The notes beneath the pieces are model-generated. The model saw only the letters and a list, made by a program, of their open reading frames with translations, did not search any database and was not told the DNA's origin. Made by a program: the position numbers and the translations under genes. From NCBI GenBank assembly GCA_016709865.1, contig JADJLX010000003.1:372001-436000 (forward strand): DNA of 64,000 nt, in the 5' to 3' direction. Shown here piece after piece: positions 53,033 through 62,769 of this stretch. Origin of the DNA: Bacteroidales bacterium. GTDB taxonomy: Bacteria; Bacteroidota; Bacteroidia; Bacteroidales; VadinHA17. Numbering within the stretch: position 1 is the first letter of the stretch; each line of letters begins with the position of its first letter.

Positions 53033-54245
53033 ATGATGCTTTAAGTACCGCAAGGTCAATTCTTTCAAGTTTTCGTGCGGCGTAATCGATTGTTATTTCA
53101 AGTTCGCTGGTATCAACCGATGGTGTTTCAAACATTGCATCGAGCATAATTGTCTCACAGATTGATCTTAGTCCACGTGCCCCAAGTTTAAATTCAATTG
53201 CTTTGTCTACAATATAATCAAGAACTCCGTCAGCAAAAGTGAGTTCAATACCATCCATTTTAAACAGTTTGAAATACTGTTTTACAAGTGCATTTTTAGG
53301 TTCTGTTAATATTGCTCTGAGTGCTTCCCTGTCGAGAGGGTTCAGATGGGAAATAACCGGCAGTCTGCCTATTATCTCAGGAATAAGTCCAAATGATCTA
53401 AGATCCTGAGGGGCAATATATTGCAGAAGGTTCTTAGCATCAACCCTATCCCTGTTTTTGGAAGCGCCGTAGCCTACAATCTTGGTATTCAGTCTTTGTG
53501 CGATCTTCTTCTCTATTCCATCAAATGCACCGCCGCATATAAAAAGGATGTTCTTAGTATCGACAGGTATCATCTTTTGTTCAGGATGTTTACGTCCACC
53601 CTGAGGCGGAACGTTAACTATTGAGCCTTCAAGCAGTTTAAGCAATCCCTGCTGAACACCCTCACCTGAAACATCACGGGTTATAGAAGGATTATCACCT
53701 TTTCTTGCGATCTTATCAATCTCATCAATAAATACAATACCTTTTTCAGCTGCCTTTACATCATAATCAGCGTTTTGCAGCAATCGGGTGAGCAGGCTCT
53801 CTATATCTTCACCTACATATCCAGCTTCAGTTAGCACTGTTGCATCAACTATAGTAAACGGAACATGAAGCATTTTTGCAACTGTTCTTGCAAGAAGTGT
53901 TTTCCCTGTTCCGGTTTCTCCGACAAGGATAATATTTGATTTCTCAATTTCAATATCTTCAGCATCAGCTTTTTGCATCAGCCTCTTATAATGATTGTAT
54001 ACGGCTACTGATATTACTTTTTTAGCCATATCCTGACCGATAACATACTGGTCGAGGAAATTTTTGATCTCCTGTGGTTTCAGAAGTTTGACATTATCGA
54101 GCTTTATATTCTTTTTGCTGCCAAGTTCTTCCTTCATAATGCTGTGAGCCTGTTCAATGCAAGTATCACAGATGTGACCTTCAAGACCGGCTATGAGCAT
54201 ATTGGCCTCTTTCTTGGATCTACCGCAAAATGAACACTTATCCAT
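53031..54245 (-). CDS. clpX: ATP-dependent Clp protease ATPase subunit ClpX
   Basis: A 404-residue AAA+ unfoldase that feeds substrates to ClpP. The N-terminal zinc-binding domain ([10 protein letters not shown] ... HICDTC) is followed by Walker A GETGTGKT, Walker [13 protein letters not shown], the pore loop ([10 protein letters not shown]), the ClpP-docking IGF-type loop region and sensor motifs ([13 protein letters not shown]). It lies 9 bp after clpP and is translated with it. Confidence 0.98.
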   Translation of the reverse strand: MDKCSFCGRSKKEANMLIAGLEGHICDTCIEQAHSIMKEELGSKKNIKLDNVKLLKPQEIKNFLDQYVIGQDMAKKVISVAVYNHYKRLMQKADAEDIEIEKSNIILVGETGTGKTLLARTVAKMLHVPFTIVDATVLTEAGYVGEDIESLLTRLLQNADYDVKAAEKGIVFIDEIDKIARKGDNPSITRDVSGEGVQQGLLKLLEGSIVNVPPQGGRKHPEQKMIPVDTKNILFICGGAFDGIEKKIAQRLNTKIVGYGASKNRDRVDAKNLLQYIAPQDLRSFGLIPEIIGRLPVISHLNPLDREALRAILTEPKNALVKQYFKLFKMDGIELTFADGVLDYIVDKAIEFKLGARGLRSICETIMLDAMFETPSVDTSELEITIDYAARKLERIDLAVLKAS

Positions 54246-54254
54246 CAGATAGTT

Positions 54255-54932
54255 CTATTTATTGTTTTTCTGAAGAATCTCGTCAATCATACCGTAATCT
54301 TTTGCTTCCTGTGATGTCATCCAGTAATCCCTGTCTGAATCCTTTTCAACTTTTTCAACGGTATTCCCTGAGTGAAGAGCTATTATTTCGTAAAGTTCTC
54401 TCTTAAGCTTAACAATTTCACGAACAGTAATTTCTATATCGGAAGCTTGTCCTTCAGCGCCGCCCATTGGCTGGTGAATCATTATTCTGGAGTGTTTGAG
54501 GGCTGATCTTTTACCTTTTTTACCGGCAGTTAAAAGAACTGCTCCCATCGAAGCTGCCATACCAGTGCAGATTGTAGCAATATCAGCTGATATATACTGC
54601 ATTGTATCATAAATTCCAAGACCTGCATTTACTGATCCTCCGGGAGTATTGAAATATATCTGAATATCTTTTCCCGGATCGGAAGAGTCGAGATAAAGTA
54701 ACTGTGCCTGTATAATATTAGCTACATAATCATCGATTGGAAGACCAAGGAAGATTATCCTGTCCATCATCAGACGGGAAAAGACATCCATTGATGCCAC
54801 GTTTAGCTGTCTTTCTTCAATAATTGTTGGTGATATATAGCTACCATATACTGATGTATAGCGGTGCAGGTTTAGACTGCTTATCCCGCGTTTGCTTTTT
54901 GCATATTTTCCAAAGTCGTCAAGAATGCTCAT
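54255..54932 (-). CDS. clpP: ATP-dependent Clp protease proteolytic subunit ClpP
   Basis: A 225-residue serine protease forming the tetradecameric chamber. The catalytic Ser is in GMAASMGAVLL, His in RIMIHQPMGG and Asp in the SDRDYWMT block. The N-terminal 30 residues (YAKSKRGISSLNLHRYTSVYG) are longer than in E. coli and may include a propeptide. It precedes clpX and follows tig in the common tig-clpP-clpX order, with a -7 box of its own. Confidence 0.97.
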   Translation of the reverse strand: MSILDDFGKYAKSKRGISSLNLHRYTSVYGSYISPTIIEERQLNVASMDVFSRLMMDRIIFLGLPIDDYVANIIQAQLLYLDSSDPGKDIQIYFNTPGGSVNAGLGIYDTMQYISADIATICTGMAASMGAVLLTAGKKGKRSALKHSRIMIHQPMGGAEGQASDIEITVREIVKLKRELYEIIALHSGNTVEKVEKDSDRDYWMTSQEAKDYGMIDEILQKNNK

Positions 54933-54957
54933 TTTATCAGGATTAATAATTAACTAA

Positions 54958-54990
54958 CAAAGATAGTAAAATAATAAATATCTGCTGCAA
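54958..54990 (-). promoter_or_regulatory. Possible promoter for clpP-clpX
   Basis: Minus strand TATCTTTG (54965-54958) fits the -7 consensus; the nearest TTG (54990-54988) is 22 bp upstream, slightly long. It lies in the tig-clpP gap, 26 bp before the clpP ATG. Confidence 0.45.
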
Positions 54991-55001
54991 TGTGCTGATT
55001 A

Positions 55002-56351
55002 CTATTCGAAAAGCTTATTGAACTCATCAACAGCCACACTCTTGTTTTCAAGTTTTACAAGTTCTTTCATCAGAAGTATTACTTTCTCTTCAAGTACCTT
55101 ATCGGCAATCCGTTTTGCATCTTCCTCTCTTTTCAGAGTCTCTTTTGCGTAGTTATTTATCTGATCGTCAGTTGCATAGAACAGTCCGTACTGCTGAAAC
55201 TGATATCTTGTAATATTTGCAGCTTCCTGCAATAACTCCTCTTCGGTAATCTTCACCTCATTATCCTTGGCGATCTTATTTCTTAGAAGCTGCCATTTGA
55301 GGTCTTTTTTAAAGCTGTCAAATTCTTTCTCAATCTGCTCTTCAGTGGTGTTTTCATTGACTCTGAGCAGCCATTTCTTAAGAAATGCTTCAGGGAGGTC
55401 GAAATCTGATTTCTCGAGTGCAAGTGCTTTGATGTCCATCATAAGTTTGAAATCGCTTTCTTTTTTAAGGTTTCCTGCGATTTCGGTCTCGAGTCTGCTT
55501 CTGAATTCTTCTTCCGTTTTAACAACTCCTTCACCATATATTCTGTCGTACAGATCGGTTCCCAGTTCAGCAGGAAAGAAACGGCTTATGTCGGTAATTG
55601 TAAACCGGTAGTCAGGATTGATACCTTCAACTTCTTCCTTCTTAATTCTCAGGATACCAGCAATTTCTGTATCATTAGGGTACGCCTTCTTAATGTCAAA
55701 ATCAACAGTATCGTTAAGTCCTTTGCCAATGAACTGTTTTTTTATTTTTTTGTCTTTTATGATATCTATTCCAAGGGATGTTTCCTCAACGGAAGGGCCT
55801 TCAGCAATAACGTTGCCATTCTTATCAACAGCCTCTATCTTTCCCTTGATAACATCCTTTTCTTCTGTGGAATCAGCTTTTCTGAGTTCTCCGTAACGGC
55901 GAGTATAGTTTTCGAGATAATCATTCTTCATTTTATCATCGATGATGATCTCATACTGTGTTATCTTATTTTTTTTCGAGAGTTTCAAATCAATCACCGG
56001 TGAAAGTCCAACCTCGAATGAGAAGGTGAATTCCTGCTGTGTATCGAAGTCAATCGACTCCTGTTCATCAGTTTTTGGAAGCGGATCGCCCAGGATCTCA
56101 AGTTTTTCGTCAACGAGGTACTTCTGAATATTCTCTGTAACAATTTTGTTTATTTCATCGATCTCAACTGCTCTTCCGTACATCTTTTTTACAAGTCCGA
56201 TCGGAACCATACCAGGACGGAATCCTTTAATGTTTGCTTTTTTCCTGTAATCTTTTAAAACAGTCTCAACTTTTTCTTCGTAATCGGCTTTTTCGATCTT
56301 TACTTTCAGAACAGCATTCAGCTCATCAATGTTTTCTCTGGTGATATTCAT
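55002..56351 (-). CDS. tig: Trigger factor
   Basis: A 449-residue ribosome-bound chaperone. The N-terminal ribosome-binding domain has the signature IKGFRPGMVPIGLVKKMYG, preceded by NITRENIDELNAVLKVKI. A divergent PPIase-like insert and a long helical C-terminal domain follow (KKESDFKLMMDIKALALEKSD ...). The start at 56351 is preferred: the frame is open for 49 further codons, but those run through a terminator and a tRNA gene. The PPIase part is less conserved than in E. coli, as is usual in Bacteroidota. Confidence 0.93.
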   Translation of the reverse strand: MNITRENIDELNAVLKVKIEKADYEEKVETVLKDYRKKANIKGFRPGMVPIGLVKKMYGRAVEIDEINKIVTENIQKYLVDEKLEILGDPLPKTDEQESIDFDTQQEFTFSFEVGLSPVIDLKLSKKNKITQYEIIIDDKMKNDYLENYTRRYGELRKADSTEEKDVIKGKIEAVDKNGNVIAEGPSVEETSLGIDIIKDKKIKKQFIGKGLNDTVDFDIKKAYPNDTEIAGILRIKKEEVEGINPDYRFTITDISRFFPAELGTDLYDRIYGEGVVKTEEEFRSRLETEIAGNLKKESDFKLMMDIKALALEKSDFDLPEAFLKKWLLRVNENTTEEQIEKEFDSFKKDLKWQLLRNKIAKDNEVKITEEELLQEAANITRYQFQQYGLFYATDDQINNYAKETLKREEDAKRIADKVLEEKVILLMKELVKLENKSVAVDEFNKLFE

Positions 56352-56374
56352 TTTTATTATTGTTTTTGCATAGT

Positions 56375-56419
56375 TAAAAAAACCGCCAAAACGCACTATT
56401 AAAGAGGTTACGGGCGGTT
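56375..56419 (-). terminator. Terminator after tRNA-Leu
   Basis: Minus strand: AACCGCC (56419-56413) pairs with GGCGGTT (56387-56381) around a 25 nt loop, followed by TTTTT. It ends 24 bp before tig. Confidence 0.8.
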
Positions 56420-56430
56420 TGTTACTTTTG

Positions 56431-56513
56431 TGCGGATGAAGGGACTCGAACCCCCACGTCACGAAGACACAAGATCCTAAGTCTTGCTCGGCTACCAATT
56501 ACGACACATCCGC
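56431..56513 (-). tRNA. tRNA-Leu (anticodon UAG)
   Basis: An 83 nt class II tRNA. The acceptor stem GCGGATG pairs with CATCCGC followed by discriminator A (CCA not encoded). The anticodon arm CAAGA-CTTAGGA-TCTTG gives anticodon TAG. A long variable arm (TGTCTTCGTGACG) is present, and the T loop is TTCGAGT with two G-U pairs in the stem. The D arm has GGTAG. Confidence 0.95.
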
Positions 56514-56570
56514 GTGTAAAAAATTCCCCGCAAAAGTATAATAATTTATTGTGAAAACAAATTGATTCTG

Positions 56571-57296
56571 TTACCGGCGCAATTCAAAGTTCTTTCCGAG
56601 GTACACTTTTCTTACAAGCTCATCGTCTGCAAGTTGGACAGAAGTGCCTGATTTGAGAATTTTCCCTTCAAAAAGAAGGTAAGCCCTGTCGGTAATGGTA
56701 AGGGTCTCATGGACATTGTGATCGGTAATGAGAATACCGATATTTTTCTCTCTTAGTTTTGATACAATTTCCTGTATATCTTCAACTGCGATAGGGTCAA
56801 CACCAGCAAATGGTTCGTCGAGCAAGATGAATTTAGGCTTTAGGGCCAGTGCTCTGGCAATCTCGGTCCGTCTTCTTTCCCCGCCGGAGAGTTGAATGCC
56901 TTTGCTTCTTCTTATCTTATGAAGTCCGAATTCTGTAAGCAATGTTTCAAGTCTCTCTTCCTGTTCTTGTTTTGGGAATCCTGACATTTCAAGTACTGCC
57001 TTAATATTATCTTCAACCGACATGTTCCTGAATACTGAAGCTTCCTGGGCAAGATATCCTATTCCTCTTCTGGCTCTTTTGTATACAGGAAGGGAAGTGA
57101 TCTCCTCTTCATCAAGAAAAATCTTGCCTTCTCTTGGCCTTATGAGCCCTACAATCATATAGAAAGATGTAGTTTTTCCTGCTCCGTTAGGTCCCAGAAG
57201 ACCAACGATTTCTCCCTGTTCAACCTCAATCGAAACATGATCTACAACTGTTCTGCTGCGATACTTCTTTACCAGATTTTCAGTATATAGTTTCAT
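56571..57296 (-). CDS. lptB: LPS export ABC transporter ATPase LptB
   Basis: A 241-residue ATPase that powers LPS extraction from the inner membrane with LptF/G. Walker [10 protein letters not shown]-loop [16 protein letters not shown] (typical of LptB), signature [15 protein letters not shown], Walker [14 protein letters not shown] and the H-loop ITDHNVHE are intact. The permease genes are not in the window. It is spaced 8 bp from tatC on the same strand. Confidence 0.95.
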   Translation of the reverse strand: MKLYTENLVKKYRSRTVVDHVSIEVEQGEIVGLLGPNGAGKTTSFYMIVGLIRPREGKIFLDEEEITSLPVYKRARRGIGYLAQEASVFRNMSVEDNIKAVLEMSGFPKQEQEERLETLLTEFGLHKIRRSKGIQLSGGERRRTEIARALALKPKFILLDEPFAGVDPIAVEDIQEIVSKLREKNIGILITDHNVHETLTITDRAYLLFEGKILKSGTSVQLADDELVRKVYLGKNFELRR

Positions 57297-57304
57297 TCAG
57301 GTTA

Positions 57305-58180
57305 TTATGAATTTGCAGTTTCTGTTTTTTCTTCGTCATCCTTAAAGAATTCACTCCTGCTTTTTTCTTTTTGCCTCATCACTCTACCAGAGATTAAAAT
57401 ACTTACCTCATATAATATAAGGAGTGGTATTGCCACCAGTGTCTGTGAAAAGACATCCGGAGGAGTAATGATTGCGGCAAGAATGAAAATAATGACGATT
57501 GCATGCTTCCTGTATTTTCGCATAAATGCAGGTGTTACGATCCCGATTTTTGTAAGGAAGAAAGCTATGATCGGAAGTTCAAATACCAATCCGGTAGCAA
57601 GACAGAGTGATGTAAGAGTGCCAATATATGATCTGACATTTATCTGGTTAACAACATCAGCACTGATTTCATATGTACTGAGGAAGTGTATTGATAATGG
57701 AGCAAGTATGAAGAATCCGAAGCATACACCAACAAAAAACAGCATTGATGCTGCAAAAACAGCTCCCTGTGCATATCTTGCTTCGCTTGGCTTGAGGGCA
57801 GGTTTGAAAAACTGCCAGAACTCCCACAGAATTACAGGGAAAGCAAGTATCAATCCTGCAATAAGCGAAACTGTGATGTGTGTTGTAAGCTGTCCCGACA
57901 TTTTTATGTTTATCAGGTTCAGGGGCTTGGTATTTATACAAAGAGCATCTGTATCGAAGTATTCTCCAAGCTGGCAGAAGAGTCGGTTTGTTATAAACTG
58001 AGAATTCTGCGGAGCAAGTATAATCTTGTCGAAAATTATATTTTTGAAAATGAATGCAACGATCATTAAGATGACTACAGCCAGTACTGATCGTATTATG
58101 TGCCATCTTAATTCTTCAAGATGTTCCAGAAATGACATCTCCTTTTCACCCTTCTTCCCTTTATTCCATAACATTGCCAT
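57305..58180 (-). CDS. tatC: Sec-independent translocase subunit TatC
   Basis: A 291-residue (from the ATG at 58180) six-helix membrane protein. Conserved features: EMSFLEHLEELRWHIIRSVLAV at the cytoplasmic start, FKPALKPSEARYA, FELPIIAFFLTKIGIVTPAFMRKYRKHAIVIIFILAAIITPPDVFSQ. Its C-terminal tail is charged (EKSRSEFFKDDEEKTE). It would export the folded Tat proteins predicted in this window (oxidoreductases at 4520 and 6104, perhaps the ferredoxin at 14763). An upstream TTG gives a longer, less likely N-terminus. Confidence 0.95.
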   Translation of the reverse strand: MAMLWNKGKKGEKEMSFLEHLEELRWHIIRSVLAVVILMIVAFIFKNIIFDKIILAPQNSQFITNRLFCQLGEYFDTDALCINTKPLNLINIKMSGQLTTHITVSLIAGLILAFPVILWEFWQFFKPALKPSEARYAQGAVFAASMLFFVGVCFGFFILAPLSIHFLSTYEISADVVNQINVRSYIGTLTSLCLATGLVFELPIIAFFLTKIGIVTPAFMRKYRKHAIVIIFILAAIITPPDVFSQTLVAIPLLILYEVSILISGRVMRQKEKSRSEFFKDDEEKTETANS

Positions 58181-58528
58181 GAGCACCTTATTAAAATCGT
58201 TTAAATAGAGCCTGTAAAGATGATAAATCTTCTTTTGCAAAACAATATTAATATTTTTCTGTTATCATATTTCATCATTGCTGGTTAATTGTATGTTAAA
58301 TATTGTGAAAATCAGCATAGTGTATTGAAAGTTATATTTGAAATTCGTATATTAGCTTAGAGAAGGGAAATACAAGTGTGCTTTTAGATATGTTTCATTA
58401 ATTATTCAAAGGGAAACTTTTTTAATTATTAAAATTTCCTGCCGTATAATTGAGAAATTTATTAACTTTATATAAACTGGAAAAAATCCTTTTGGGTTTT
58501 TAACCGTTTTATCATCTGGGGTAAGAAT
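58181..58528. other. Divergent intergenic region tatC/recQ
   Basis: AT-rich and without a gene. TATATTTG at 58333-58340 fits a plus-strand -7 element, but the nearest upstream TTG is 27 bp away and the leader to recQ would be about 180 nt. No other structure is clear. Confidence 0.4.
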
Positions 58529-60709
58529 ATGTTGAATGACGAAACTATACATGATTACTTAAAAAAGTATTTTGGATTTGATACTTTTAAGGGCAATCAG
58601 GAACCTATAATAAGGAATGTTCTGGCTGGGAGGGATACTTTTGTGCTTATGCCTACAGGAGGAGGCAAGTCTCTTTGTTATCAGCTGCCGGCTGTTATGA
58701 AAAAAGGTACAGCAATAGTTATCTCGCCTCTTATTGCTCTGATGAAAAACCAGGTTGATGCAATGAGGAACTTCAGTACCGACGACGATGTTGCTCATTT
58801 TCTGAACTCTTCTCTCACTAAAGCAGAGATTACACGCGTAAAGAAAGATGTAATGTCGGGGAAGGCAAAACTTCTCTATGTTGCACCTGAATCGCTTACC
58901 AAAGAAGAAAATATAGAGTTCCTCAAGAATATTGAGATCTCATTCTATGCGATTGATGAAGCTCATTGTATTTCGGAGTGGGGACACGATTTCAGGCCTG
59001 AATACAGGAGAATAAGACCAATCATTGATACAATAGGCAGATCTCCTATTATTGCGCTCACCGCAACTGCGACTCCGAAAGTTCAGCATGATATACAGAA
59101 GAACCTGGGTATCCTGGAAGCGGATGTCTATAAATCATCTTTTAACAGACCTAATCTCTATTATGAGGTGAAATCAAAACAGGATGTCACCAAGGAGATT
59201 ATTAAATATATAAAGAATAATACAGGCAAATCAGGAATAATTTACTGCCTGAGCCGCAAGAAAGTTGAGGAGATGGCAGAGGTGCTTAAGGTAAATGGCA
59301 TCAAGGCATTGCCTTATCATGCAGGTATGGATTCTGCAACAAGGACTCTTAACCAGGACAAATTTCTGATGGAGGAGGCTGATGTTATTGTTGCAACAAT
59401 AGCTTTCGGGATGGGAATCGATAAACCTGATGTCAGATTTGTCATCCACTACGATATTCCCAAGAGTCTTGAAGGATATTATCAGGAAACAGGGAGGGCA
59501 GGACGCGATGGCGGAGAGGGCAATTGCATTGCATACTACAGCTACAATGATATCCTTAAGCTCGAGAAATTTATGCAGGGAAAACCGATAGCCGAACAGG
59601 AGATTGGTAAACAGCTGCTTCTCGAAACAGTGTCATACGCAGAATCATCGGTTTGCAGAAGGAAGTTATTATTGCATTATTTCGGGGAAGAATACCATAA
59701 AGAAAACTGTGAGGCCTGTGATAATTGTCTGCATCCTAAATCACAATTTGAGGGTAATGAGGCTGTTGTAAGCGTTCTTGAGACAATTCTTGCAGTAAAA
59801 GAGAAGTTTAAGGCCGATCATATTGCAAATATCCTCTCAGGGAAGGTTACCTCTGCAATTAAATCCTACAAGCATCATAAGATTGAATTCTTCGGAATAG
59901 GAGAGGATAAGGATGAGAAATTCTGGAATATGGTTATCAGACAAGCCCTTATTGCCAAATTCCTTACAAAAGATATTGAGAACTATGGGCTTTTGAAGAT
60001 AACCCAGAAAGGTTTGGATTTTCTTGAGAACCCTACTTCATTTATGCTGGCGGAGGATCACGATTATGCCGACACAACGGATGAGGAAAATGCCTTTGGA
60101 GCAAGGACAGCAGCAGTGGATGAGGAGCTCTTTAGCATTCTGAAAGATCTCAGAAAGAAGATCTCAAAGCAGAAAGATGTACCTCCCTTTGTGATCTTTC
60201 AGGATCCTTCTCTCGAAGATATGGCAATTCAATACCCGGTAAACCTGGATGAGCTTCAGAATATCTCGGGTGTTGGAGCCGGAAAAGCACAGCGATATGG
60301 TCGGGAATTTGTGGAGATCATTAAAAAATATGTCGAGGAGAAAGAGATAATCCGGCCTCTCGATATGGTTGTCAAATCTGTTGTCAACAAATCCGGTATA
60401 AAAGTTTACATCATACAGAGCATCGATATGAAGAGGCCTCTCGAGGATATTGCTGAGGCAAAAGGACTTGAGATGGGTGAGTTGATTTCGGAAATTGAGG
60501 CTATTGTAAACTCAGGCACAAGAATAAACCTCGATTATTATATCGATAATTCAATCGACGAGGAACGGCAGCACGATATCTATTCCTATTTCAGGGAGGA
60601 AGCTGAATCAGATTCACTTGAGGCAGCTATCAAAGAACTCGGGAATGAGTTTGAAGAGGAGGAGATAAGACTGGTAAGAATCAAGTTCCTTTCTGAAATG
60701 GGGAACTAA
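58529..60709 (+). CDS. recQ: ATP-dependent DNA helicase RecQ
   Basis: A 726-residue 3'-5' helicase. Superfamily 2 motifs: GNQEPIIRNVLAGRDTFVLMP (motif 0), PTGGGKSLCYQLP (I), YAIDEAHCISEWGHDFRPEY (II with aromatic loop), ALTATATPKV (III), YHAGMDSATR (IV) and QETGRAGRDG (VI). A zinc-binding block (CRRKLLLHYFGEE, CEACDNC), an RQC winged helix and an HRDC domain (PPFVIFQDPSLEDMA) follow. The C-terminal ~130 residues extend beyond E. coli RecQ and resemble an added helix-turn-helix segment. Confidence 0.96.
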   Translation: MLNDETIHDYLKKYFGFDTFKGNQEPIIRNVLAGRDTFVLMPTGGGKSLCYQLPAVMKKGTAIVISPLIALMKNQVDAMRNFSTDDDVAHFLNSSLTKAEITRVKKDVMSGKAKLLYVAPESLTKEENIEFLKNIEISFYAIDEAHCISEWGHDFRPEYRRIRPIIDTIGRSPIIALTATATPKVQHDIQKNLGILEADVYKSSFNRPNLYYEVKSKQDVTKEIIKYIKNNTGKSGIIYCLSRKKVEEMAEVLKVNGIKALPYHAGMDSATRTLNQDKFLMEEADVIVATIAFGMGIDKPDVRFVIHYDIPKSLEGYYQETGRAGRDGGEGNCIAYYSYNDILKLEKFMQGKPIAEQEIGKQLLLETVSYAESSVCRRKLLLHYFGEEYHKENCEACDNCLHPKSQFEGNEAVVSVLETILAVKEKFKADHIANILSGKVTSAIKSYKHHKIEFFGIGEDKDEKFWNMVIRQALIAKFLTKDIENYGLLKITQKGLDFLENPTSFMLAEDHDYADTTDEENAFGARTAAVDEELFSILKDLRKKISKQKDVPPFVIFQDPSLEDMAIQYPVNLDELQNISGVGAGKAQRYGREFVEIIKKYVEEKEIIRPLDMVVKSVVNKSGIKVYIIQSIDMKRPLEDIAEAKGLEMGELISEIEAIVNSGTRINLDYYIDNSIDEERQHDIYSYFREEAESDSLEAAIKELGNEFEEEEIRLVRIKFLSEMGN

Positions 60710-60789
60710 AGCCGGAAGCCCCATAATTGTCAACTTAAACTTAGTATTGAACATAAGGAAATAAGGAGAGCCCTCCCCTCCTTTAAAAG

Positions 60790-61100
60790 CTAATCTTTAC
60801 GCACAACTTTTTTGTTTAGTTCCTGCTGTGAGAAGGAGATCCCTCATTCCTTCAAACCTCCGCAAGCTCCGGTTTTTCGGAATTCGGGATGACAGAAGAA
60901 TCTTGGTATGTGGAGGGGAAAGAAGTGGCGATTCGTTAAAAATTCATCATGTGGCAATAGCGGCACGAATCGCCACTTCTTTCCCCTCATTGATCCCGTA
61001 AAGTCCTGTCATCCCGAAGCGCCAGCGAGGGATCCCCGGGTATGAGCAGGAATATTATAACATGTTTTGCCAATCAGAAAAGCGCCTGCGAGGGATCTCC
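60790..61100. repeat. Nested palindromic intergenic element, copy 2
   Basis: It fills most of the 396 bp between recQ and the glycosyltransferase. Positions 60790-60831 match 12485-12526. Outermost TTCCTGCT (60820-60827) and AGCAGGAA (61045-61052), then GGAGATCCC / GGGATCCCC, then GGGATGACAG / CTGTCATCCC, and finally perfect 23 bp arms at 60913-60935 and 60966-60988 (GAGGGGAAAGAAGTGGCGAT and complement). The right outer arm is repeated directly at 61079-61100. No ORF. Confidence 0.85.
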
Positions 61101-61105
61101 AATAC

Positions 61106-62224
61106 TTATAACCAATTTTGACAAGCACGTACATTCGAGTCAATTCCAGGTTTTCCCGGATGTATTGCTTTGAGAACAACAATCAATACATAATACGGAT
61201 AAATAATCTGTGATATCAGAAACCATTTCATGAGACTTTCCTTCCCGTACCGTCTAGTTGTGTTTTGAAGTATAAGAAAATCCGGGATTGATTTTAAAGC
61301 AAATACCACAAGAAACACAATCAGAAAGACCGGATCAAAAATTCCGGCAATTAGCAGAACAGGCTGAAGCAAAATTGTAACAAATGTTACAATTCCCAGG
61401 ACGATAGTGTAAAAATCTTTAATTGAGCCACTTTTTGAGATCCACCGGTTTCTCTGTTTTATAAATGATTTTATAGTTGGCGATGAGGCTGCAGTAATAA
61501 GTGCATTAGCCGATTCGAGCCATAAGATCTTCGATTGCGGTGCTTTTTTAATGCTGTGAAGCAGGAAGACATCATCACCTGAGGCAATCTCGTGATGCAG
61601 ATTTTCAGAGTGCTTAAGATATGATTCCTTTGTAAATGCCAGGTTTGCACCGTTACAAATGACCGGTTTGCCATTACTTGCAGTACCGGCTGTAATTCCC
61701 TGTAAACTAAGAAATTCAAGCTCCTGGAACTTTCCGAAAAATCCCGGCATCGGACTAAGCTGAACGGGACATATGATCAGATCAGGCTTATGGTCCTCAT
61801 AAAAGGAAGCAATTGTCCTGATCCAGTTTTTTCCGGGTGTGCAATCAGCATCAGTGGTTATGATAAGTTTGCCGGAGGCAGCATTGATTCCGGTCTCAAT
61901 AGCTTTCTTCTTACCAGTACCAGTATTATTAATAGTATTGATATTATTTTTTCCTGAGAATGAGCTGGCTGTTTCAAATGTCTTATCTGTTGAATTATCA
62001 TTTACAACAATAACTTCATAAAGATGAGAGGGATAGTCCTGATCTGAAAGACTGCCAAGCAGCCCGGGCAAGTGCAGCTCTTCATTCCGGCAAGCCACAA
62101 TCACCGAGACAAATTCAAGCGGTTCAGATGAGATATTGTAAGGATTAATTTTCCGGAGGCCTCTGTAAATACCGAGAAGAAGGATCAGATAGGGAACGAT
62201 CAATATAGCCGGAAGCCATTGCAT
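61106..62224 (-). CDS. Membrane GT2 glycosyltransferase
   Basis: A 372-residue protein with an N-terminal membrane anchor (LPAILIVPYLILLLGIYRGL), a GT-A domain (SVIVACRNEELHLPGLLGSL, VIVVNDNSTDKT, LIITTDADCTPGKNW, ASGDDVFLLH, the QRNRWISKS box) and two to three C-terminal helices. It would transfer a sugar from a nucleotide or lipid donor to a membrane acceptor; the acceptor is unknown. The C-terminus ends next to the repeat element. The GNAT gene is 3 bp upstream, so the two are probably co-transcribed. Confidence 0.9.
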   Translation of the reverse strand: MQWLPAILIVPYLILLLGIYRGLRKINPYNISSEPLEFVSVIVACRNEELHLPGLLGSLSDQDYPSHLYEVIVVNDNSTDKTFETASSFSGKNNINTINNTGTGKKKAIETGINAASGKLIITTDADCTPGKNWIRTIASFYEDHKPDLIICPVQLSPMPGFFGKFQELEFLSLQGITAGTASNGKPVICNGANLAFTKESYLKHSENLHHEIASGDDVFLLHSIKKAPQSKILWLESANALITAASSPTIKSFIKQRNRWISKSGSIKDFYTIVLGIVTFVTILLQPVLLIAGIFDPVFLIVFLVVFALKSIPDFLILQNTTRRYGKESLMKWFLISQIIYPYYVLIVVLKAIHPGKPGIDSNVRACQNWL

Positions 62225-62227
62225 CGG

Positions 62228-62677
62228 TTACTCCTTAAGCCATTCATACATTGTATAATGCTCACTTTGCATACCGAGAGCTTCATAAGTTTTCTGAGCT
62301 CTTTTATTATTTGTTTCCACATAGAGACGAAGTCCTGCAATCCCAATCTTATCAGCCTCATCTTTAATGTGATTGTACATCGATCTGAAGATGCCGGTCC
62401 TTCTCCAGTCGGGCAGGACATATACTGACTGGAACCACCAGACGTTTGCATTTCTCCAGTCGCTCCATTCATAAGTAATGAGAAGGGAAGCCACAACCTG
62501 ACCATTATCCTCTGCAACCCAGTATTGTCCGCGGGAATCATTTTCGAAAACTGCATTCACCCCATTTGTTACTAATTCATTCTTCAGGGTCATCTGTTCA
62601 GTTTCCCATGCCATTTTCTGCTGGAAGTCGATAATAACAGATGCATCTTCGGGGGTTGCTTTTCGGATTTTAATCAT
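62228..62677 (-). CDS. GNAT family N-acetyltransferase
   Basis: A 149-residue acetyltransferase. The start MIKIRKATPEDASVIIDFQQKMA, the acetyl-CoA loop VYVLPDWRRTGIFRSMYNHI (R/Q-x-x-G-x-G/A variant with RRTG) and the C-terminal NNKRAQKTYEALGMQSEHYTMYEW are typical. Substrate is unknown; metal-free cytosolic enzyme. It shares a transcript with the GT2 gene. Confidence 0.92.
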   Translation of the reverse strand: MIKIRKATPEDASVIIDFQQKMAWETEQMTLKNELVTNGVNAVFENDSRGQYWVAEDNGQVVASLLITYEWSDWRNANVWWFQSVYVLPDWRRTGIFRSMYNHIKDEADKIGIAGLRLYVETNNKRAQKTYEALGMQSEHYTMYEWLKE

Positions 62678-62695
62678 TAGGTCATCTATTTTTAA

Positions 62696-62721
62696 GGTAT
62701 GTGGTATGCGGCATGCGGTAT
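62696..62721 (+). repeat. 7 bp tandem repeat (GGTATGY), about 3.7 units
   Basis: GGTATGT, GGTATGC, GGCATGC, GGTAT lie in the short carB-GNAT gap, followed by a pyrimidine-rich tract (62733-62763). It is the kind of repeat that may vary in unit number between strains. Confidence 0.6.
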
Positions 62722-62769
62722 CCGGAATTCAAAATCTCCCTTTCTCCCCTTCCCCTCTTCTCCGTTTCA

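Noticed and set aside
56352..56498. 49-codon N-terminal extension of trigger factor
   Set aside because: It runs through a terminator hairpin and most of the tRNA-Leu gene; the MNITRENI start matches known Tig proteins.
51734..61100. Insertion sequence ends
   Set aside because: No transposase ORF lies between or beside the arms; the copies are short and non-coding, so a MITE/REP-like element fits better.
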